64,000 nucleotides of DNA from Enoplosus armatus (taxonomy: Eukaryota; Chordata; Actinopteri; Centrarchiformes; Enoplosidae), in the NCBI RefSeq assembly GCF_043641665.1, contig NC_092195.1, positions 21,294,774 to 21,358,773 of the forward strand, written 5' to 3'. Position numbers and translations under genes: made by a program. Positions 63,123-64,000 of the stretch are shown here, in pieces. Every line of letters begins with the position of its first letter. The stretch's first letter is position 1. The notes under the pieces were generated by a model. The model was not told the DNA's origin, ran no database searches, and saw only the letters and a program-made list of their open reading frames with translations.

Positions 63123-64000
63123 TACAGATGACCATTCATGCTTCTGCACGTAATGCACTTGTGTTGTTGGGTTTGTTGCAGAGGAAGGCCATGAGATGTG
63201 GTCGAGAGCTTCAGAAACTGTTTTCAAGGTCAAGAATGAACCTTGAAGCTCATTTAAAGGAACCCTGTTTCTGGCCACTAGAAGCACCATGACACCATGT
63301 TCACATTCCTGCCAATGGCTTCATGCCGTTCCACTGACCTACAGGTGGCAGTAACACGCACAACATGGATGTTAACAATTCAGGATTTAAAATACTAAAA
63401 TAAACCTACACACAATGCTTTTGAGTGACACTGAGTTTACATTCAGAAACCTTTTTAATATTTTATCTAAGGAATAATAATAAAGATTACGCAATATGTT
63501 TGACTGTCCACGGGTCGCCCCGTCCAAAATCAAAACAGAACTGGATTAAATCCAAGCAGCTCATTTCCATCAGACCGTCCCTGGTCTCTCTACCAGCGTT
63601 CGAGACTCACAAGAAAAGCATCATTTGCTCAAATGCCTGAAACAACTCATGCTTATACTTGACCTGACACGGACATCTTGTGGCTGCGTCAGTCTGTCTA
63701 GAACAAAGGTGGACAGGTATTAGGGAGCAGGTCCAGGTGGTCCACAAGCTTTCCTGAACCTTCACCGAGTAGTTGTTGTGTCTACACAACCCTTCATCCG
63801 AGGTGACAGATCCAACATGTGTTGAAAGGCTCTGACAAACAATGTTGTCCTGCTGACAGAGTTATATATATATATATAGTTAATATCTGAACCTACGCTA
63901 CTCTAAATGAACTATATTAAACTGTACAATCTGTCATCTTGTGAATGTTGGAGCAGATGACGTCACTGAGTTCACAGTGACGCTGACCGTCAGCGCTCAT
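63123..64000. other. Intergenic, nothing recognised
   Basis: A short (TA)n lies at 63862-63878. No supported gene reaches the right edge. Confidence 0.35.

Noticed and set aside
1..64000. CRISPR array, bacterial operon or phage content
   Set aside because: The tandem repeats are coding mucin repeats or eukaryotic satellites without unique spacers. Introns, polyadenylation signals and microsatellites show animal nuclear DNA.
31700..64000. tRNA or other structured RNA genes
   Set aside because: No A/B-box pair or cloverleaf was found by eye. A covariance-model scan would be needed to exclude them fully.

Overview
The window reads as nuclear DNA from a ray-finned fish, probably a percomorph teleost. 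I infer this from the very short GT-AG intron, long CA/GT and GA microsatellites, and many short fragments resembling dispersed repeats that I recognise from teleost genomes. No bacterial, viral or organellar gene is visible, and the species cannot be named from the sequence.

Positions 1-25688 are one uninterrupted plus-strand reading frame. It enters from beyond the left edge and encodes at least 8561 residues of Thr/Ala/Pro/Val/Gln mucin repeat. The repeat has short motifs (TTTTVAQ, TTTGAS, TTAAPTT, TTTAPQA) nested in higher-order units of 463 to 726 codons. The first two complete 606-codon units are almost identical. The frame ends in a small-residue SSA site, a short spacer and a hydrophobic tail with nothing after it, which is the layout of a GPI-attachment signal.

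About 4.5 kb downstream on the same strand lies a small two-coding-exon gene (30160-31031). A signal-peptide exon is joined by a 74-bp phase-1 intron to an exon with 36 copies of the hexapeptide TTAA(P/A)P, followed by a tail (SSALINK) matching the giant protein's tail (SSAVINK). I interpret the two as tandem paralogues: GPI-anchored surface mucins of about 265 and more than 8561 residues. A TATA-like box, a 5' noncoding exon and polyadenylation signals can be proposed around them. This pair is the most interesting content of the window.

From 31.7 kb rightwards the window is mostly non-coding. It holds a 530-bp piggyBac-type MITE with perfect 14-bp inverted termini and TTAA duplications (32491-33028), a probable last coding exon of an unrecognised minus-strand gene with its own polyadenylation signal (33074-33306), a degenerate ~55-bp minisatellite (34.06-34.77 kb), a dense microsatellite cluster (41.4-42.6 kb) and fragments of hAT-like, LINE-tail-like and unclassified dispersed repeats. 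Several unique blocks containing homeobox-type TAAT sites look like candidate conserved regulatory elements, as in gene deserts beside developmental genes. That is only an impression, because conservation cannot be tested here. No convincing multi-exon gene is visible between 34 and 64 kb.
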